Positions 46,379 through 57,058 of a stretch of DNA of 64,000 bases are shown piece after piece. Position numbers and translations under genes: made by a program. The notes below the pieces were generated by a model, which saw nothing but the letters and a program-made list of their open reading frames with translations, did not search any database and had not been told where the DNA came from. The stretch lies in contig NZ_CP090059.1 of the NCBI RefSeq assembly GCF_021391395.1, positions 3,395,001-3,459,000 of the forward strand, written 5' to 3'. The stretch comes from Sphingomonas cannabina. GTDB taxonomy: Bacteria; Pseudomonadota; Alphaproteobacteria; Sphingomonadales; Sphingomonadaceae. Each line of letters starts with the position of its first letter. Position 1 is the first letter of the stretch.

Positions 46379-46435
46379 CCGCGCTCCCGCGCCCGCATTG
46401 CGCGGGGCTCATGCTCCCCCTAACCTTGCCCGCCG

Positions 46436-47143
46436 ATGGACGTTCCCGCAACCAAGCCGACCCCGCAGCCGAACGGCGATGCCACCGGGCATCGCGCACG
46501 CCTGCGGCGCCGGCTGTTCGAAGGCGGCGGCGACGCGCTGCTCGATCACGAGCTGATCGAATATCTCCTCGCCCTCGCCATCCCGCGCCGCGACACCAAG
46601 CCGCTCGCCAAGGCGCTGCTGCGCGAGTTCGGCGGCATCGGCGGCCTGCTCGCCGCCGACGGCGAGGCGCTGGCGCGCGTGCCCGGGATGGGCGAGACCT
46701 CCGCCGCCGCGATCAAGATCGCCCATGCCGCGGCGCTCCGCCTGCTCCGCGCCGAGGTGATGGAGCGGCCGGTGCTGTCCAACTGGCAGGCGCTGCTCGA
46801 CTATCTGCGCGCCGACATGGCACACCACGGCGTCGAGCGGGTGCGGGTGCTGCATCTCGACAGCCGCAACCGGCTGCTGCGCGACGAGCTGATGAGCGAA
46901 GGCACGATCGACGAGGCCGCGCTCTATGCCCGCGAGGTGATCCGCCGCGCGATCGACCTCAAATCGACCGGCATCATCCTCGTCCACAACCACCCCTCCG
47001 GCGACGCCAGCCCCAGCCGCGCCGACATCGACGTGACCCGCGCCATCGCCGATGCCGGCAGGCGCCTCGGCATCGCGCTCCACGACCACATCATCATCGC
47101 CGCCGGCGGGCATACGAGCCTCAGGGCGCAGGGGCTGATCTAG
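46436..47143 (+). CDS. radC: RadC-family JAB/MPN-domain protein
   Basis: 235 residues. An N-terminal HhH segment (LIEYLLALAIPRRDTKPLAKALLREFGGIGGLLAA) precedes the metalloprotease-like domain with the JAMM zinc motif LVHNHPSGDASPSRADID. Despite the name, a repair role is not established. Other members help phage or plasmid functions. Full length, alone on its strand between ydbH and the PhyH gene. Confidence 0.93.
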   Translation: MDVPATKPTPQPNGDATGHRARLRRRLFEGGGDALLDHELIEYLLALAIPRRDTKPLAKALLREFGGIGGLLAADGEALARVPGMGETSAAAIKIAHAAALRLLRAEVMERPVLSNWQALLDYLRADMAHHGVERVRVLHLDSRNRLLRDELMSEGTIDEAALYAREVIRRAIDLKSTGIILVHNHPSGDASPSRADIDVTRAIADAGRRLGIALHDHIIIAAGGHTSLRAQGLI

Positions 47144-47153
47144 GGGGCCAGGT

Positions 47154-47960
47154 TCAGCCGGCCCCGATGCCGCCGATCGCGATCCGGATCGCCTGCTCGA
47201 CCGGCGAATAGCCGCCGTCGGACCGATCGATGCGGATGGGCTCGCGGGGGAGCAGCGGAGGTTGCGCCAGGAAACGCGGCTCGGTTCCGCGGTGCCGCTG
47301 CGCCGCGTGGACGAGGAAGGGGTGGCACAGATAGACCGTGCCGGCCTCGCCGACAGCCGACACCTCCGGCCGATGGGCCGATCCGGCGAAGCCGTCGGCC
47401 GCCAGCTCGCGCAGGGTCAGCCCTGCCTCGCCGGCCGGCGCGAGCTGGCGCGCGATGTCGATGTGCGACCCCACCCGGATCCGCGTCGGAGCATCGTCGG
47501 GTCCGACGTCGGAGAACAGGAACAGCATGAGCAGCGCCCGGCCCCTGCTGACGATGTTCGCGCGCCATTCCATGAAGTCCGGATTGTCGTCGCCGAAGCT
47601 CACGTCGATGTGCCAGCCGTCGTCGCCGGGATCGGCGGACGAGGGAAAACGCACCGGAAAGGTGCCGAGCGCGCCGGGCGGCAGCCACCGTCCGGGCCCG
47701 ACGAGCTGGTCGAATGCGGCGTGAAGCAACGGCCCGTTCGCCGCTGCCCGGAAGGGCGGCTGGCCATAGTGCCCGAGCCGTACGACCGGCCGCGTCCAGC
47801 TCGAGGGGGTGTGCGGATCGCAGCCGGTGTCGCGCCACAGGATCGTGCGTGCTTCCTCCGCCAGATTTTTCGGAAAGGCTCTGTCGATGCGGACGAAGCC
47901 GTCGTTGATGAATGACGTGATGGCGGCGGCGTCCAGCGCGCACCTAGGTTCAGATCCCAT
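47154..47960 (-). CDS. Phytanoyl-CoA dioxygenase (PhyH)-family protein
   Basis: 268 residues from the ATG at 47960; an upstream ATG at 48032 adds an Arg-rich stretch that looks non-native. Fe(II)/2-oxoglutarate ligands are visible: HID in DDGWHIDVSFGDD and a distal His in CHPFLVHAAQRHRG, with an Arg following for 2OG. FVRIDRAFPKNLAEEARTILW is the usual PhyH opening. Bacterial members hydroxylate diverse small molecules. The substrate is unknown and no pathway genes are adjacent. Confidence 0.86.
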   Translation of the reverse strand: MGSEPRCALDAAAITSFINDGFVRIDRAFPKNLAEEARTILWRDTGCDPHTPSSWTRPVVRLGHYGQPPFRAAANGPLLHAAFDQLVGPGRWLPPGALGTFPVRFPSSADPGDDGWHIDVSFGDDNPDFMEWRANIVSRGRALLMLFLFSDVGPDDAPTRIRVGSHIDIARQLAPAGEAGLTLRELAADGFAGSAHRPEVSAVGEAGTVYLCHPFLVHAAQRHRGTEPRFLAQPPLLPREPIRIDRSDGGYSPVEQAIRIAIGGIGAG

Positions 47961-48141
47961 GATGTGTTCCAATCGGATGTGCAGGCGTTCGCAGCGGCGC
48001 CGCCAGGCACCGCCGTTCCAGGTTCTCGTCATCCGCTCAGGTGAGCGGGAACGCTGCCGCGCGATTGAAAGCGATGAACATCATGGCGCCGTCCAGCATA
48101 GGAACGGCTCCGGCCGATGCAAGCCGTTGGAGACCTTGCGA

Positions 48142-48711
48142 CTAATATCCCGCCGCCGCGAGCTGTCCCCTGAGGTTCTGCAGCACCGGCTCCGGCACCG
48201 GCGGCAAGTCGCGCGCAGGCTTGCCGTGGCGCAGGCGTTCGCGATCCTCCTCCGACGGCTCGACCCGCCGCACCCGCACCGCCGCATGGCCCTGTGCCTT
48301 GATGCCGAGCTGTTCCGCAGCGCCGCGCGACAGGTCGATGATGCGCGGGCCGCGCACGAAGGGGCCGCGGTCGTTGACCCTGACGATGATCCGCCGCCCG
48401 GTCGCCAGCGCCGTCACCTCGACATAGGTCGGCAGCGGCAGGGTGGTGTGCGCCGCCGTGATCCAGCCGGGACGGAAACGCTCGCCGCGCGCGGTGCGAT
48501 TGCCGGACTCGCTCCCGTACCAGCTCGCATAGCCCAGCATGTCGTAGGTCGGATCGGCGGCCGGCACATAGGTCGTGCCGCGGACCACATAGGGCCGTCC
48601 GATCACCGTCGGCGTGTCGCTCACCGGCCGGAAATTGCCGCCCGCACAGGCGGATAGCATCAGCGTCGCCATCGCCGCGCCACCGATCCGCGCCCTTGCC
48701 AAGTCCCGCAT
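48142..48711 (-). CDS. rlpA: RlpA-like septal ring lytic transglycosylase-family lipoprotein
   Basis: 189 residues with a lipobox (MATLMLSAC). The double-psi beta barrel has the RlpA marks GYASWYGSESGNRTARGERF and VNDRGPFVRGPRIIDLSRGAAEQLG, including the catalytic-type Glu and Asp positions. The SPOR domain found in many RlpA proteins is absent; a charged tail replaces it. It would act on denuded septal peptidoglycan at the outer membrane. Confidence 0.9.
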   Translation of the reverse strand: MRDLARARIGGAAMATLMLSACAGGNFRPVSDTPTVIGRPYVVRGTTYVPAADPTYDMLGYASWYGSESGNRTARGERFRPGWITAAHTTLPLPTYVEVTALATGRRIIVRVNDRGPFVRGPRIIDLSRGAAEQLGIKAQGHAAVRVRRVEPSEEDRERLRHGKPARDLPPVPEPVLQNLRGQLAAAGY

Positions 48712-48755
48712 GGCGGAACCCTAGAAGCTCGCCTGGGGCCGGGCAACGTCCAGGC

Positions 48756-48790
48756 AAAAAACAACCGCCGGATTCCGAGGAACCCGGCGG
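48756..48790 (-). terminator. Rho-independent terminator of the EF-hand gene
   Basis: On the minus strand CCGCCGG...CCGGCGG forms a 7-bp stem extended inward by TTCC/GGAA, followed by TTGTTTTTT. It lies 30 bases after the EF-hand gene stop, upstream of rlpA. Confidence 0.85.
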
Positions 48791-48819
48791 CCGCTCCAGG
48801 GAGGAGCTGGTGAGTTGGC

Positions 48820-49347
48820 TTAGTCGCCCGATACGCTCTTCGACAGATAGGCCGTGAGCTCGTCCTTGGAGACCTGCGCCGACTTGTCGGTGTCGGCCGA
48901 CGCGAAGGCGCCGTTCACCCAGCTCTTGGTGGCCGGATCGTCGGGCTTGGTGGTCGGATCGCTCGCGGTCTTGAGCGCGACCATCCAGCTGCCGAACTCG
49001 GTCTTGTCGAGGTTGCCGTCCGCGTTCTTGTCGTAGGTTGGGAACTCCTGGTTCACGATCTGCGCGACCTGCGCGGCGGCACTCGCGGGTTGACCGGTCG
49101 CCGGCTGCGCCGGTGCGGTCTGCGCCTGGTCCGCAGTGGTCGGCTGCTGCGTCTGCGCGGCGGCCGGATCCTGCGCGTCGGGCGTGGCCGTCTGCGGCGT
49201 CGAGCTATCCTGCGACAGGGCAGGCCGCTGGACACTCTGCTCGGTCGGCGGGGTCGTCTGCTGAGTGCTGGTCGAAGGCACCTGATCCTGGGCCAGCGCA
49301 GGCACAGAAATCATCACCGCACTTGCAAGCAAAACACTCTTCAACAC
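48820..49347 (-). CDS. Secreted EF-hand calcium-binding protein
   Basis: 175 residues from a GTG at 49347, chosen because AAGGAG lies 7 bases upstream and a signal peptide (LKSVLLASAVMISVPALAQ) follows directly. A long Gln/Thr/Pro/Ala-rich linker (about 20-100) leads to two EF-hands: DKNADGNLDKTEF and DTDKSAQVSKDEL. The first loop is canonical and the second lacks the central Gly. It is likely a periplasmic calcium-responsive protein. The partner is unknown. Confidence 0.85.
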   Translation of the reverse strand: MLKSVLLASAVMISVPALAQDQVPSTSTQQTTPPTEQSVQRPALSQDSSTPQTATPDAQDPAAAQTQQPTTADQAQTAPAQPATGQPASAAAQVAQIVNQEFPTYDKNADGNLDKTEFGSWMVALKTASDPTTKPDDPATKSWVNGAFASADTDKSAQVSKDELTAYLSKSVSGD

Positions 49348-49524
49348 TATGAATCTCCTTAAGATAAATCGACACTCTTCTTTTGAAGAAGAGATAGGAA
49401 TGCTTCCCTGGACAGCAAATGAACAACGAAGGATTTCATCCTGTAGTTCCTTCGCTTCGCCGTTTGGCGCAGGCATTCGCCGATGCTAGGAGCCGATTCG
49501 TCGCGTACCCCTGAAAGGAGTCCC

Positions 49525-50838
49525 ATGGTCCCCCGCTACTCGCGGCCTGAAATGGCTGCGATCTGGTCCCCCGAGGCCCGCTTCCGCATCTGGTTCGAGA
49601 TCGAGGCGCACGCCACCGACGCGCTTGCCGAGCTGGGCGTGGTGCCGAAGTCGGCCGCCAAGGCGCTGTGGGACTGGTGGGCGACCAATCCGACGATCGA
49701 CGTCGCGGCGATCGACGCGATCGAGGCGGTGACCAAGCATGACGTCATCGCCTTCCTGACCTGGGTCGCCGAGAATGTCGGCGACGACGCCCGCTTCATG
49801 CATCAGGGCATGACCAGCTCGGACGTGCTCGACACCTGCCTGGCGGTCCAGCTCGCGCGGGCGAGCGACATCCTGCTCGCCGATCTCGATGCGCTGCTGG
49901 CGGTGCTCAAGCGCCGGGCCGAGGAGCACAAGCTCACCCCCACCATCGGCCGCAGCCACGGCATCCATGCCGAGCCGGTCACCTTCGGCCTCAAGCTCGC
50001 CGAGGCCTATGCCGAGTTCAGTCGCGCCAGGACCCGCCTGCTGGCAGCGCGCGCGGACATCGCGACCTGCGCCATCTCGGGAGCGGTCGGCACCTTCGCC
50101 AACATCGATCCGCGCGTCGAGGAGCATGTCGCGGCGAAGCTCGGCCTCACCGTCGAGCCGGTGTCGACCCAGGTGATTCCGCGCGACCGCCACGCGATGT
50201 TCTTCGCGACGCTGGGCGTGATCGCCAGTTCGATCGAGCGGCTCGCGACCGAGGTCCGCCACCTCCAGCGCACCGAGGTGCTGGAGGCCGAGGAATATTT
50301 CTCGCCGGGCCAGAAGGGCTCCTCGGCGATGCCGCACAAGCGCAACCCGGTGCTGACCGAGAACCTGACCGGCCTCGCCCGCATGGTCCGCTCGGCGGCG
50401 ATCCCGGCGATGGAGAATGTCGCGCTATGGCATGAGCGCGACATCTCGCATTCCTCTGTCGAGCGCTTCATCGGCCCGGACGCGACCATTACGCTCGACT
50501 TCGCGCTGGCGCGCCTCACCGGCGTGGTCGACAAGCTGCTCGTCTATCCCGAGCGGATGCAGAAGAACCTCGACCGCATGGGCGGGCTCGTCCACTCGCA
50601 GCGCGTTCTGCTGGCGCTGACCCAGGCCGGCGTGAGCCGCGAGGATGCCTACCGCCTCGTCCAGCGCAATGCGATGAAGGTGTGGGAATCGGACGGCCAG
50701 CTCTCGCTGCTCGAGCTGCTCAAGGCCGATCCGGAGGTGACCGCGGCGCTGTCGGCGGAGGAGATCGAGGACAAGTTCGACCTCGGTTATCACCTGAAGC
50801 ACGTCGACACGATCTTCGCGCGGGTGTTCGGCAACTAA
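49525..50838 (+). CDS. purB: Adenylosuccinate lyase
   Basis: 437 residues from the ATG at 49525 (AAAGGAG site). It catalyses two fumarate-releasing steps of purine synthesis. Visible are MVPRYSRPEMAAIWSPEARF, TSSDVLDTCLAVQL, GRSHGIHAEPVTFGLKLA with the catalytic His, and the superfamily signature GSSAMPHKRNPVLTENLTG carrying the catalytic Ser loop. Full length and typical of the tetrameric alphaproteobacterial form. Confidence 0.97.
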   Translation: MVPRYSRPEMAAIWSPEARFRIWFEIEAHATDALAELGVVPKSAAKALWDWWATNPTIDVAAIDAIEAVTKHDVIAFLTWVAENVGDDARFMHQGMTSSDVLDTCLAVQLARASDILLADLDALLAVLKRRAEEHKLTPTIGRSHGIHAEPVTFGLKLAEAYAEFSRARTRLLAARADIATCAISGAVGTFANIDPRVEEHVAAKLGLTVEPVSTQVIPRDRHAMFFATLGVIASSIERLATEVRHLQRTEVLEAEEYFSPGQKGSSAMPHKRNPVLTENLTGLARMVRSAAIPAMENVALWHERDISHSSVERFIGPDATITLDFALARLTGVVDKLLVYPERMQKNLDRMGGLVHSQRVLLALTQAGVSREDAYRLVQRNAMKVWESDGQLSLLELLKADPEVTAALSAEEIEDKFDLGYHLKHVDTIFARVFGN

Positions 50839-50973
50839 CCCCTCTCCCTCTGGGAGAGGGAGGGGCCCGCTCGGCGTCAGCCGAGTGGGAGGGTGAGGGT
50901 GACCACGCTGGCCGTAGGCACCCTCACCCTCCCGCAGCTTCGCTGCTCCTTCCCTCTCCCAAAGGGAGAGGGA
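50839..50973. repeat. Family D palindromic repeat, copy 3
   Basis: CCCTCTCCCTCTGGGAGAGGG left arm and CCCTCTCCCAAAGGGAGAGGG right arm with inner GGGAGGGTGAGGGT / ACCCTCACCCTCCC boxes and a CCGCTCGGC/GCCGAGTGG hairpin. Lies between the convergent purB and hxlR genes. Confidence 0.9.
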
Positions 50974-50981
50974 CAGTGGCT

Positions 50982-51377
50982 TCAAGCCGCCTCCTCCTGC
51001 GCCGCATCGAATCGCCGCCGCGCCGCGTCGATCGCGGCGACGTTCGCCTGTGCCCACTGACCGAGCGCCGTGACCGGCTCGCACAGCGACCGCCCGAGCG
51101 GCGTCAGCGCATATTCCACCTTGGGCGGGATCGTCGGATAGACGGTGCGCGTCACGAAGCCGTCGCGCTCCAGCCCGCGCAGCGTCAGCGTCAGCATCCG
51201 CTGCGAGATGCCCTCGATCGACCGCTGCAGCTCGCTGAACCGCTTGGTCCCATCGCGCAGCAGCATCACGGTGAGGATGCTCCACTTGTCCCCCACCCGC
51301 GCCAGGACCTGACGCACGGGTGTGCAGCGCTCATGCGTGTGCCTGGGTTCCGAAAATGTGCCTTCTTGTTCCGCCAT
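50982..51377 (-). CDS. HxlR-family transcriptional regulator
   Basis: 131 residues from the ATG at 51377. A start at 51419 would place the palindromic operator inside the coding region, so the shorter form is preferred. A winged HTH with the family Cys near the start ([29 protein letters not shown]), then [50 protein letters not shown]. The Cys may sense thiol-reactive compounds, as in HypR/YodB. It is divergent from an FMN reductase, its probable target. Confidence 0.9.
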   Translation of the reverse strand: MAEQEGTFSEPRHTHERCTPVRQVLARVGDKWSILTVMLLRDGTKRFSELQRSIEGISQRMLTLTLRGLERDGFVTRTVYPTIPPKVEYALTPLGRSLCEPVTALGQWAQANVAAIDAARRRFDAAQEEAA

Positions 51378-51401
51378 CGCCACCACACCATTGCAGCCTT
51401 T

Positions 51402-51416
51402 GTTACTCAACGTAAC
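51402..51416. promoter_or_regulatory. Probable HxlR operator
   Basis: GTTAC-TCAAC-GTAAC, a 5-5-5 palindrome midway between the divergent regulator and FMN reductase starts, of the size usual for dimeric winged-helix binding. Confidence 0.5.
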
Positions 51417-51436
51417 CATGAAAGGCTGAACATTCC

Positions 51437-52012
51437 ATGCTCGACATCGCCCTCATCATCGGCACCACCCGTCCCAACCGCTTCGCCGACACGCCGGCCA
51501 GCTGGATCGTCGAAGGCGCCAAGGGCCGGGACGACCTGAAGCTGACGGTGCTCGACCTGCGCGACCAGGGCCTGCCGCTGTACGAGGAACCCGCCTCGCC
51601 GCTGTTCACCGGCGGCGTCTATTCCAATCCCGCCGCCGAGGCCTGGCGGCACCGGATCGGCCAGTTCGACGGCTATATCGCCACCGCCGCCGAATATAAC
51701 CACGGCCCCACCGGCGCGCTCAAGAACGCGCTCGATTCCGCCTTCCTCGAATGGCGCCGCAAGCCGATCGCCTTCGTCGGCTATGGCGGCGTCGGCGGCG
51801 TGCGCGCGATCGAGCAGCTCCGCACCATCGCGATCGAGCTGCACATGGCGCCGATCAAGGCCGAGGTGAACATCACCATGGAGCCCTTCGTCGGCGTGAT
51901 GATGCACGGCAAGACGCTCGACGACTACGACCATCTCGTCACCGCCCGCGCCACGCTGTTCGACGAGCTCGCCTGGTGGGGCAATGCGCTGAAGGCGGCG
52001 CGCGGGAAGTAA
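51437..52012 (+). CDS. NADPH-dependent FMN reductase-family oxidoreductase
   Basis: 191 residues of flavodoxin-like fold: [15 protein letters not shown] (phosphate loop binding FMN), [38 protein letters not shown] and [18 protein letters not shown]. The family includes quinone and chromate reductases. With the divergent HxlR gene this makes a typical electrophile/quinone-response pair. Confidence 0.9.
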   Translation: MLDIALIIGTTRPNRFADTPASWIVEGAKGRDDLKLTVLDLRDQGLPLYEEPASPLFTGGVYSNPAAEAWRHRIGQFDGYIATAAEYNHGPTGALKNALDSAFLEWRRKPIAFVGYGGVGGVRAIEQLRTIAIELHMAPIKAEVNITMEPFVGVMMHGKTLDDYDHLVTARATLFDELAWWGNALKAARGK

Positions 52013-52027
52013 CGCCCGCTGCACGCG

Positions 52028-52050
52028 ACGATTGCGTTTCCTGCAATCGT
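52028..52050 (+). terminator. Weak terminator-like hairpin after the FMN reductase
   Basis: ACGATTGC and GCAATCGT form a perfect 8-bp stem with a 7-base loop, 15 bases after the stop. The following tract AATAATCCTGTTT is only partly T-rich. Confidence 0.5.
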
Positions 52051-52161
52051 AATAATCCTGTTTGCCATTGAAATTTTATTGCGGAGGCGTATTCATGCTG
52101 CACCGCAACAAAGCGGTTGCCGGGCCACTTCTCGCGGCCCGGCGCAAACAGGAGACCCACC

Positions 52162-52245
52162 ATGCGCAACTTCGAAGCGTCGGCGTTCGGCGCCGCCGTG
52201 ATGGTTGCCCAGGCGCTGGTCATCGCCGCGATCTTCGCGGCCTAA
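52162..52245 (+). CDS. 27-residue membrane peptide (smORF candidate)
   Basis: ATG 52162 follows GGAG by 7 bases and reads MRNFEASAFGAAVMVAQALV then IAAIFAA and TAA. Residues 8-27 form one hydrophobic helix. A second ribosome-site/ATG (GGAGGCGTATTCATG at 52083-52097) lies upstream in another frame, and a perfect 8-bp hairpin (52119-52126 with 52136-52143) lies between, a layout that suggests a regulated leader. The remaining gap to 52383 shows no other gene. Confidence 0.45.
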   Translation: MRNFEASAFGAAVMVAQALVIAAIFAA

Positions 52246-52383
52246 GTCAGCCCTGGGCGATTCCCGCCTGTCCCGCCCCACGAGGGGTGCGGACGGGCGG
52301 AACGGTCCTGGTTCCTGACATTCAGGTTTCTGCGGCGGCGGCCGGTGATACGGCAAACCACGGCGGTCGCTTGCAAGCTCAGC

Positions 52384-52529
52384 TTGACCAAAAGTTGACT
52401 AAGTTGACTCTGCTGCGTCTGTGCGAGCCGACGCAATACGAAGGAAATCGACGGGGTCAAAGAGCGGGCCGATGCCTGCGCACATCGGACCGCACGAGCC
52501 AAGCAAACGAAATCCTACATTGCAAGGGC
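52384..52529 (+). repeat. Family F composite element, copy 4 (short form)
   Basis: Box 1 (AAAGTTGACTAAGTTGACTC, 52391-52410), box 2 (ATCGACGGGGTCAAAGAG, about 52447-52464) and box 3 (CGAAATCCTACATTGCAAGG, 52508-52527) are present, but the CGACAC-rich interior is missing. From box 2 to box 3 it is about 85% identical to copy 2. Confidence 0.82.
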
Positions 52530-52630
52530 GTTGGGTGGCCGGCGTTCAACGCCGAGATTTCGTCCGACACTGCCAGCTAGGGCCGATCGACATCTGAACT
52601 CTGAGCCTTCCCTAGCCCCAACACCAGCCC

Positions 52631-52736
52631 GTCACCCCGGCCTTGTGCCGGGGTCCACTGGGCCTCATGGGCTGTGCTTGAGCCTCTCGTCCGGTCCTTG
52701 CCTCCCGATGGACCCCGGCACAAGACCGGGGTGACG
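52631..52736. repeat. Family E palindromic repeat, copy 5
   Basis: GTCACCCCGGCCTTGTGCCG and CGGCACAAGACCGGGGTGAC arms enclosing about 65 bases, 37 bases past the dnaJ stop; may end the dnaKJ transcript. Confidence 0.88.
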
Positions 52737-52772
52737 AAGTGGAAGATCGCATTCCCAAAGGTCGATCCGCTT

Positions 52773-53888
52773 TTAGCCCCCGACCGCCTTGCGTACCTTG
52801 GCGAAGAAGCCGGTCGCTTCCGGGCATTCCTCGCCGGTTTCGGTCTCGCGGAACGCTTCCAGCAATTCGCGCTGGCGGGCGGTGAGCTTGGTCGGCGTCT
52901 CGACCTCGATGCGCACCACGAGGTCGCCGCGGCCGCGGCCCTGCAGCACCGGCATGCCGGCACCGCGCTGGCGGACTTCCCGGCCCGACTGCGTGCCGGG
53001 CTGGATGCGGATCGCATGGGCGACGCCGTCCGGTCCCGGGATCTCGATCGTGCCGCCGAGCGCCGCGGTGGTGAAGCTGATCGGCGCGCGGGCGTAGAGC
53101 GTGGTGCCCTCGCGCTCGAAGATCGGATGCTGGCGCACGTGGAGGAAGATGTAGAGGTCGCCGGCCGGCGCGCCGCGCGGTCCCGCCTCGCCCTCGCCGG
53201 CCAGGCGGATGCGCGTGCCGTCGTCGACGCCGGGCGGCACGTTCACCGCCAGCGTCTTGGTCTTCTCGACCCGGCCCTCGCCGCGGCAGCGGCTGCACGG
53301 ATCGGAGATGACCTGGCCGGCGCCGTCGCAGCTCGGGCAGGTGCGCTCGAACACGAACGGGCCCTGCTGCGCGCGCACCTTGCCGATGCCGTGGCACAGC
53401 GAGCAGGCGCGGCTGCCGGTGCCGGGCGAGGCGCCCGAGCCGTGGCAATGGTCGCAGGGCGCGGAGACGTCGACGGTGATCTCGGTCGCCTTGCCGTGGA
53501 AGGCGTCCTCGAGCGTGATCTCCATGTCGTAGCGCAGGTCCGCGCCGCGGCGCGGCTGGCGCGCGCGGGCGCCGCCGCCCATGAATTCGCCGAACACGCT
53601 CTCGAAGATGTCGGAGAAGCCGGCGAAGTCCGCGCCCGGCCCCGCCCCGCCTCCGCCGTTGCGGAACGCGGCATGGCCGAAGCGGTCGTAGGCGGCGCGC
53701 TTCTGCGGGTCCTTGAGGCAGTCATAGGCCTCGCTGACTGCCTTGAACTTGGCCTCGTGGTCCTTGCAGCCCCCGTTCTTGTCGGGGTGGTATTTCATCG
53801 CGAGCTTGCGGTACGCCGATTTGATCGTCGCCTCGTCGGCGGTGCGATCGACCTCAAGCAGCTCGTAATAGTCGACTTCGGTGCTCAT
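52773..53888 (-). CDS. dnaJ: Chaperone protein DnaJ
   Basis: 371 residues. J domain 1-70 with HPD at 34-36, a Gly/Phe-rich linker ([26 protein letters not shown]), and the zinc domain with four CxxCxGxG repeats: [24 protein letters not shown] and [10 protein letters not shown]-terminal substrate-binding part follows. It delivers unfolded clients to DnaK and stimulates its ATPase. It lies downstream of dnaK with repeat E copy 6 between them. Confidence 0.97.
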   Translation of the reverse strand: MSTEVDYYELLEVDRTADEATIKSAYRKLAMKYHPDKNGGCKDHEAKFKAVSEAYDCLKDPQKRAAYDRFGHAAFRNGGGGAGPGADFAGFSDIFESVFGEFMGGGARARQPRRGADLRYDMEITLEDAFHGKATEITVDVSAPCDHCHGSGASPGTGSRACSLCHGIGKVRAQQGPFVFERTCPSCDGAGQVISDPCSRCRGEGRVEKTKTLAVNVPPGVDDGTRIRLAGEGEAGPRGAPAGDLYIFLHVRQHPIFEREGTTLYARAPISFTTAALGGTIEIPGPDGVAHAIRIQPGTQSGREVRQRGAGMPVLQGRGRGDLVVRIEVETPTKLTARQRELLEAFRETETGEECPEATGFFAKVRKAVGG

Positions 53889-53917
53889 TCAGGGCCCCCG
53901 CCGGTCCATCCCCCCTC

Positions 53918-53994
53918 CGTCACCCCGGCGGAAGCCGGGGTCTCAGGCGACATGCGATCCGGCCTGAGATGCCGGCTTTCGCCGGCATGACGGA
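53918..53994. repeat. Family E palindromic repeat, copy 6
   Basis: CGTCACCCCGGCGGAAGCCG and CCGGCTTTCGCCGGCATGACG arms about 30 bases apart in the dnaK-dnaJ spacer, where it could tune the ratio of the two messages. Confidence 0.88.
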
Positions 53995-54008
53995 TATGGG
54001 ACATAGAC

Positions 54009-55916
<1,908 letters not shown>

Positions 55917-56001
55917 AGTCTTTGCCTGTACCCCCAGGTCTCAGAATTGAACGCTCCACCGCACCCCAAGAGCGGCGATGCGGCGTCTTGCAACATTGGC
56001 G

Positions 56002-56029
56002 ATATAGGTGGGCCTTCTATTGCCGCAAG
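56002..56029 (-). promoter_or_regulatory. RpoH (sigma-32) heat-shock promoter of dnaKJ
   Basis: On the minus strand CTTG (56029-56026), 17 bases, CCTATAT (56008-56002) matches the alphaproteobacterial RpoH pattern CTTG-N17-CYTATNT. The expected leader to the dnaK ATG is about 75 bases. Confidence 0.6.
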
Positions 56030-56081
56030 ATTGCTGGGCACGCTAAGGGCTCCACAATATCTCGCTTTGGGAGTGGGTTGC

Positions 56082-56513
56082 ATGCGGCCACTGATTGCGA
56101 TCGGCCTGGCGCTGGCCTTGGCGGCGTGCGGACGGCCGCCCGAGCTCCATGCCGACAAGGCGTGGATCCGCCTGCCGGCCGTGCCGGGCCGGCCTGCCGC
56201 CGCCTATTTCACCGTGACGGGCGGCACCGCCAAGACGACGCTGCTCGCGGTCTCGACCCCGGCGGCGCTCAAGGCCGAACTTCACGAGAGCATGGAGCAT
56301 CATGGCATGATGCAGATGGCGCCGCTCGGCCAGGTCGACGTCGGTCCCGGTGCGACGGTGAGCTTCGCGCCGGGCGGCCGGCACGTCATGCTGTTCGGGG
56401 TGAATCCGAAGCTCAAGCCGGGCGACATCACGCCGGTGACGCTCCAGTTCGCCGAGGGCCGCAACCTGGAGGTCGAGGCGAAGGTGGTCGGCGCCGCCGA
56501 CCCCGCACCATGA
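56082..56513 (+). CDS. Copper chaperone PCu(A)C-type lipoprotein
   Basis: 143 residues from the ATG at 56082, the start that gives a lipoprotein signal (IAIGLALALAACG). The cupredoxin-like domain carries the copper site His68-x10-Met79-x21-His101-x-Met103 in full. It would bind Cu(I) in the periplasm and pass it to cytochrome oxidase CuA or its Sco partner. Its stop overlaps the next gene's ATG (ATGA). Confidence 0.92.
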   Translation: MRPLIAIGLALALAACGRPPELHADKAWIRLPAVPGRPAAAYFTVTGGTAKTTLLAVSTPAALKAELHESMEHHGMMQMAPLGQVDVGPGATVSFAPGGRHVMLFGVNPKLKPGDITPVTLQFAEGRNLEVEAKVVGAADPAP

Positions 56514-57046
56514 GAGGGTCCGCGCAGATGCCGCAGGTGATCGACCGTTTCCGTTCTTCCACTCTCGGCTGGCTCAAGGGCTCGCTCGCCGGCTGGGGGA
56601 CGGTGCTGCTCGCGGCGGCGGGGCTGATCGGCATAGTGCTCGCCGGCGGCGACGCGCTGCCGGTGCCGCCGGCCGCGCCGCTGCTGCTGACGTTGCTCGC
56701 GGCGGGGATCGTGCTGGTGAAATGGATCGGCAATGCCGCCGCCACCTACGAGGTCACCGCCGACCGGCTGATCCTCCACCGCGGCATCCTCAACAAGTCG
56801 ATCGACGAGATCGAGCTCTACCGCGTCAAGGACGTGCGCATCCAGTTCAGCATCGTCAACCAGCTCGCCGACCTCGGCACCATCACCATCGGCTCGTCGG
56901 ACGAGACCACCCGTGCCACCCCGCTGGTGATGCGCGACATCGAGCATGCCCGCGCCCGCCGCGAGAAGCTGCGCGAGTTGGTCAACGCCGCCCGCCTCAG
57001 CCGCGGCGTGCGGGAGATCGACGTGGCGCCGGAGACGTTTGCCTAA
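56510..57046 (+). CDS. PH-domain (bPH2/DUF304) membrane protein
   Basis: 178 residues from the ATG at 56510 overlapping the copper chaperone stop; an in-frame ATG at 56528 is possible. Two hydrophobic helices (about 28-46 and 53-70) are followed by the bacterial PH domain: ATYEVTADRLILHRGILNKSIDEIELYRVKDVRIQFSIVNQLADLGTITIGSSD. Proteins of this type face the cytosol. Their ligand is not known. Confidence 0.85.
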   Translation: MRGSAQMPQVIDRFRSSTLGWLKGSLAGWGTVLLAAAGLIGIVLAGGDALPVPPAAPLLLTLLAAGIVLVKWIGNAAATYEVTADRLILHRGILNKSIDEIELYRVKDVRIQFSIVNQLADLGTITIGSSDETTRATPLVMRDIEHARARREKLRELVNAARLSRGVREIDVAPETFA

Positions 57047-57058
57047 GGCCAGCCGCTG

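Noticed and set aside
43673..46423. 916-codon open frame antisense to ydbH
   Set aside because: Arg/His/Pro-rich shadow with no ribosome site; the opposite strand has a full YdbH in its expected trio.
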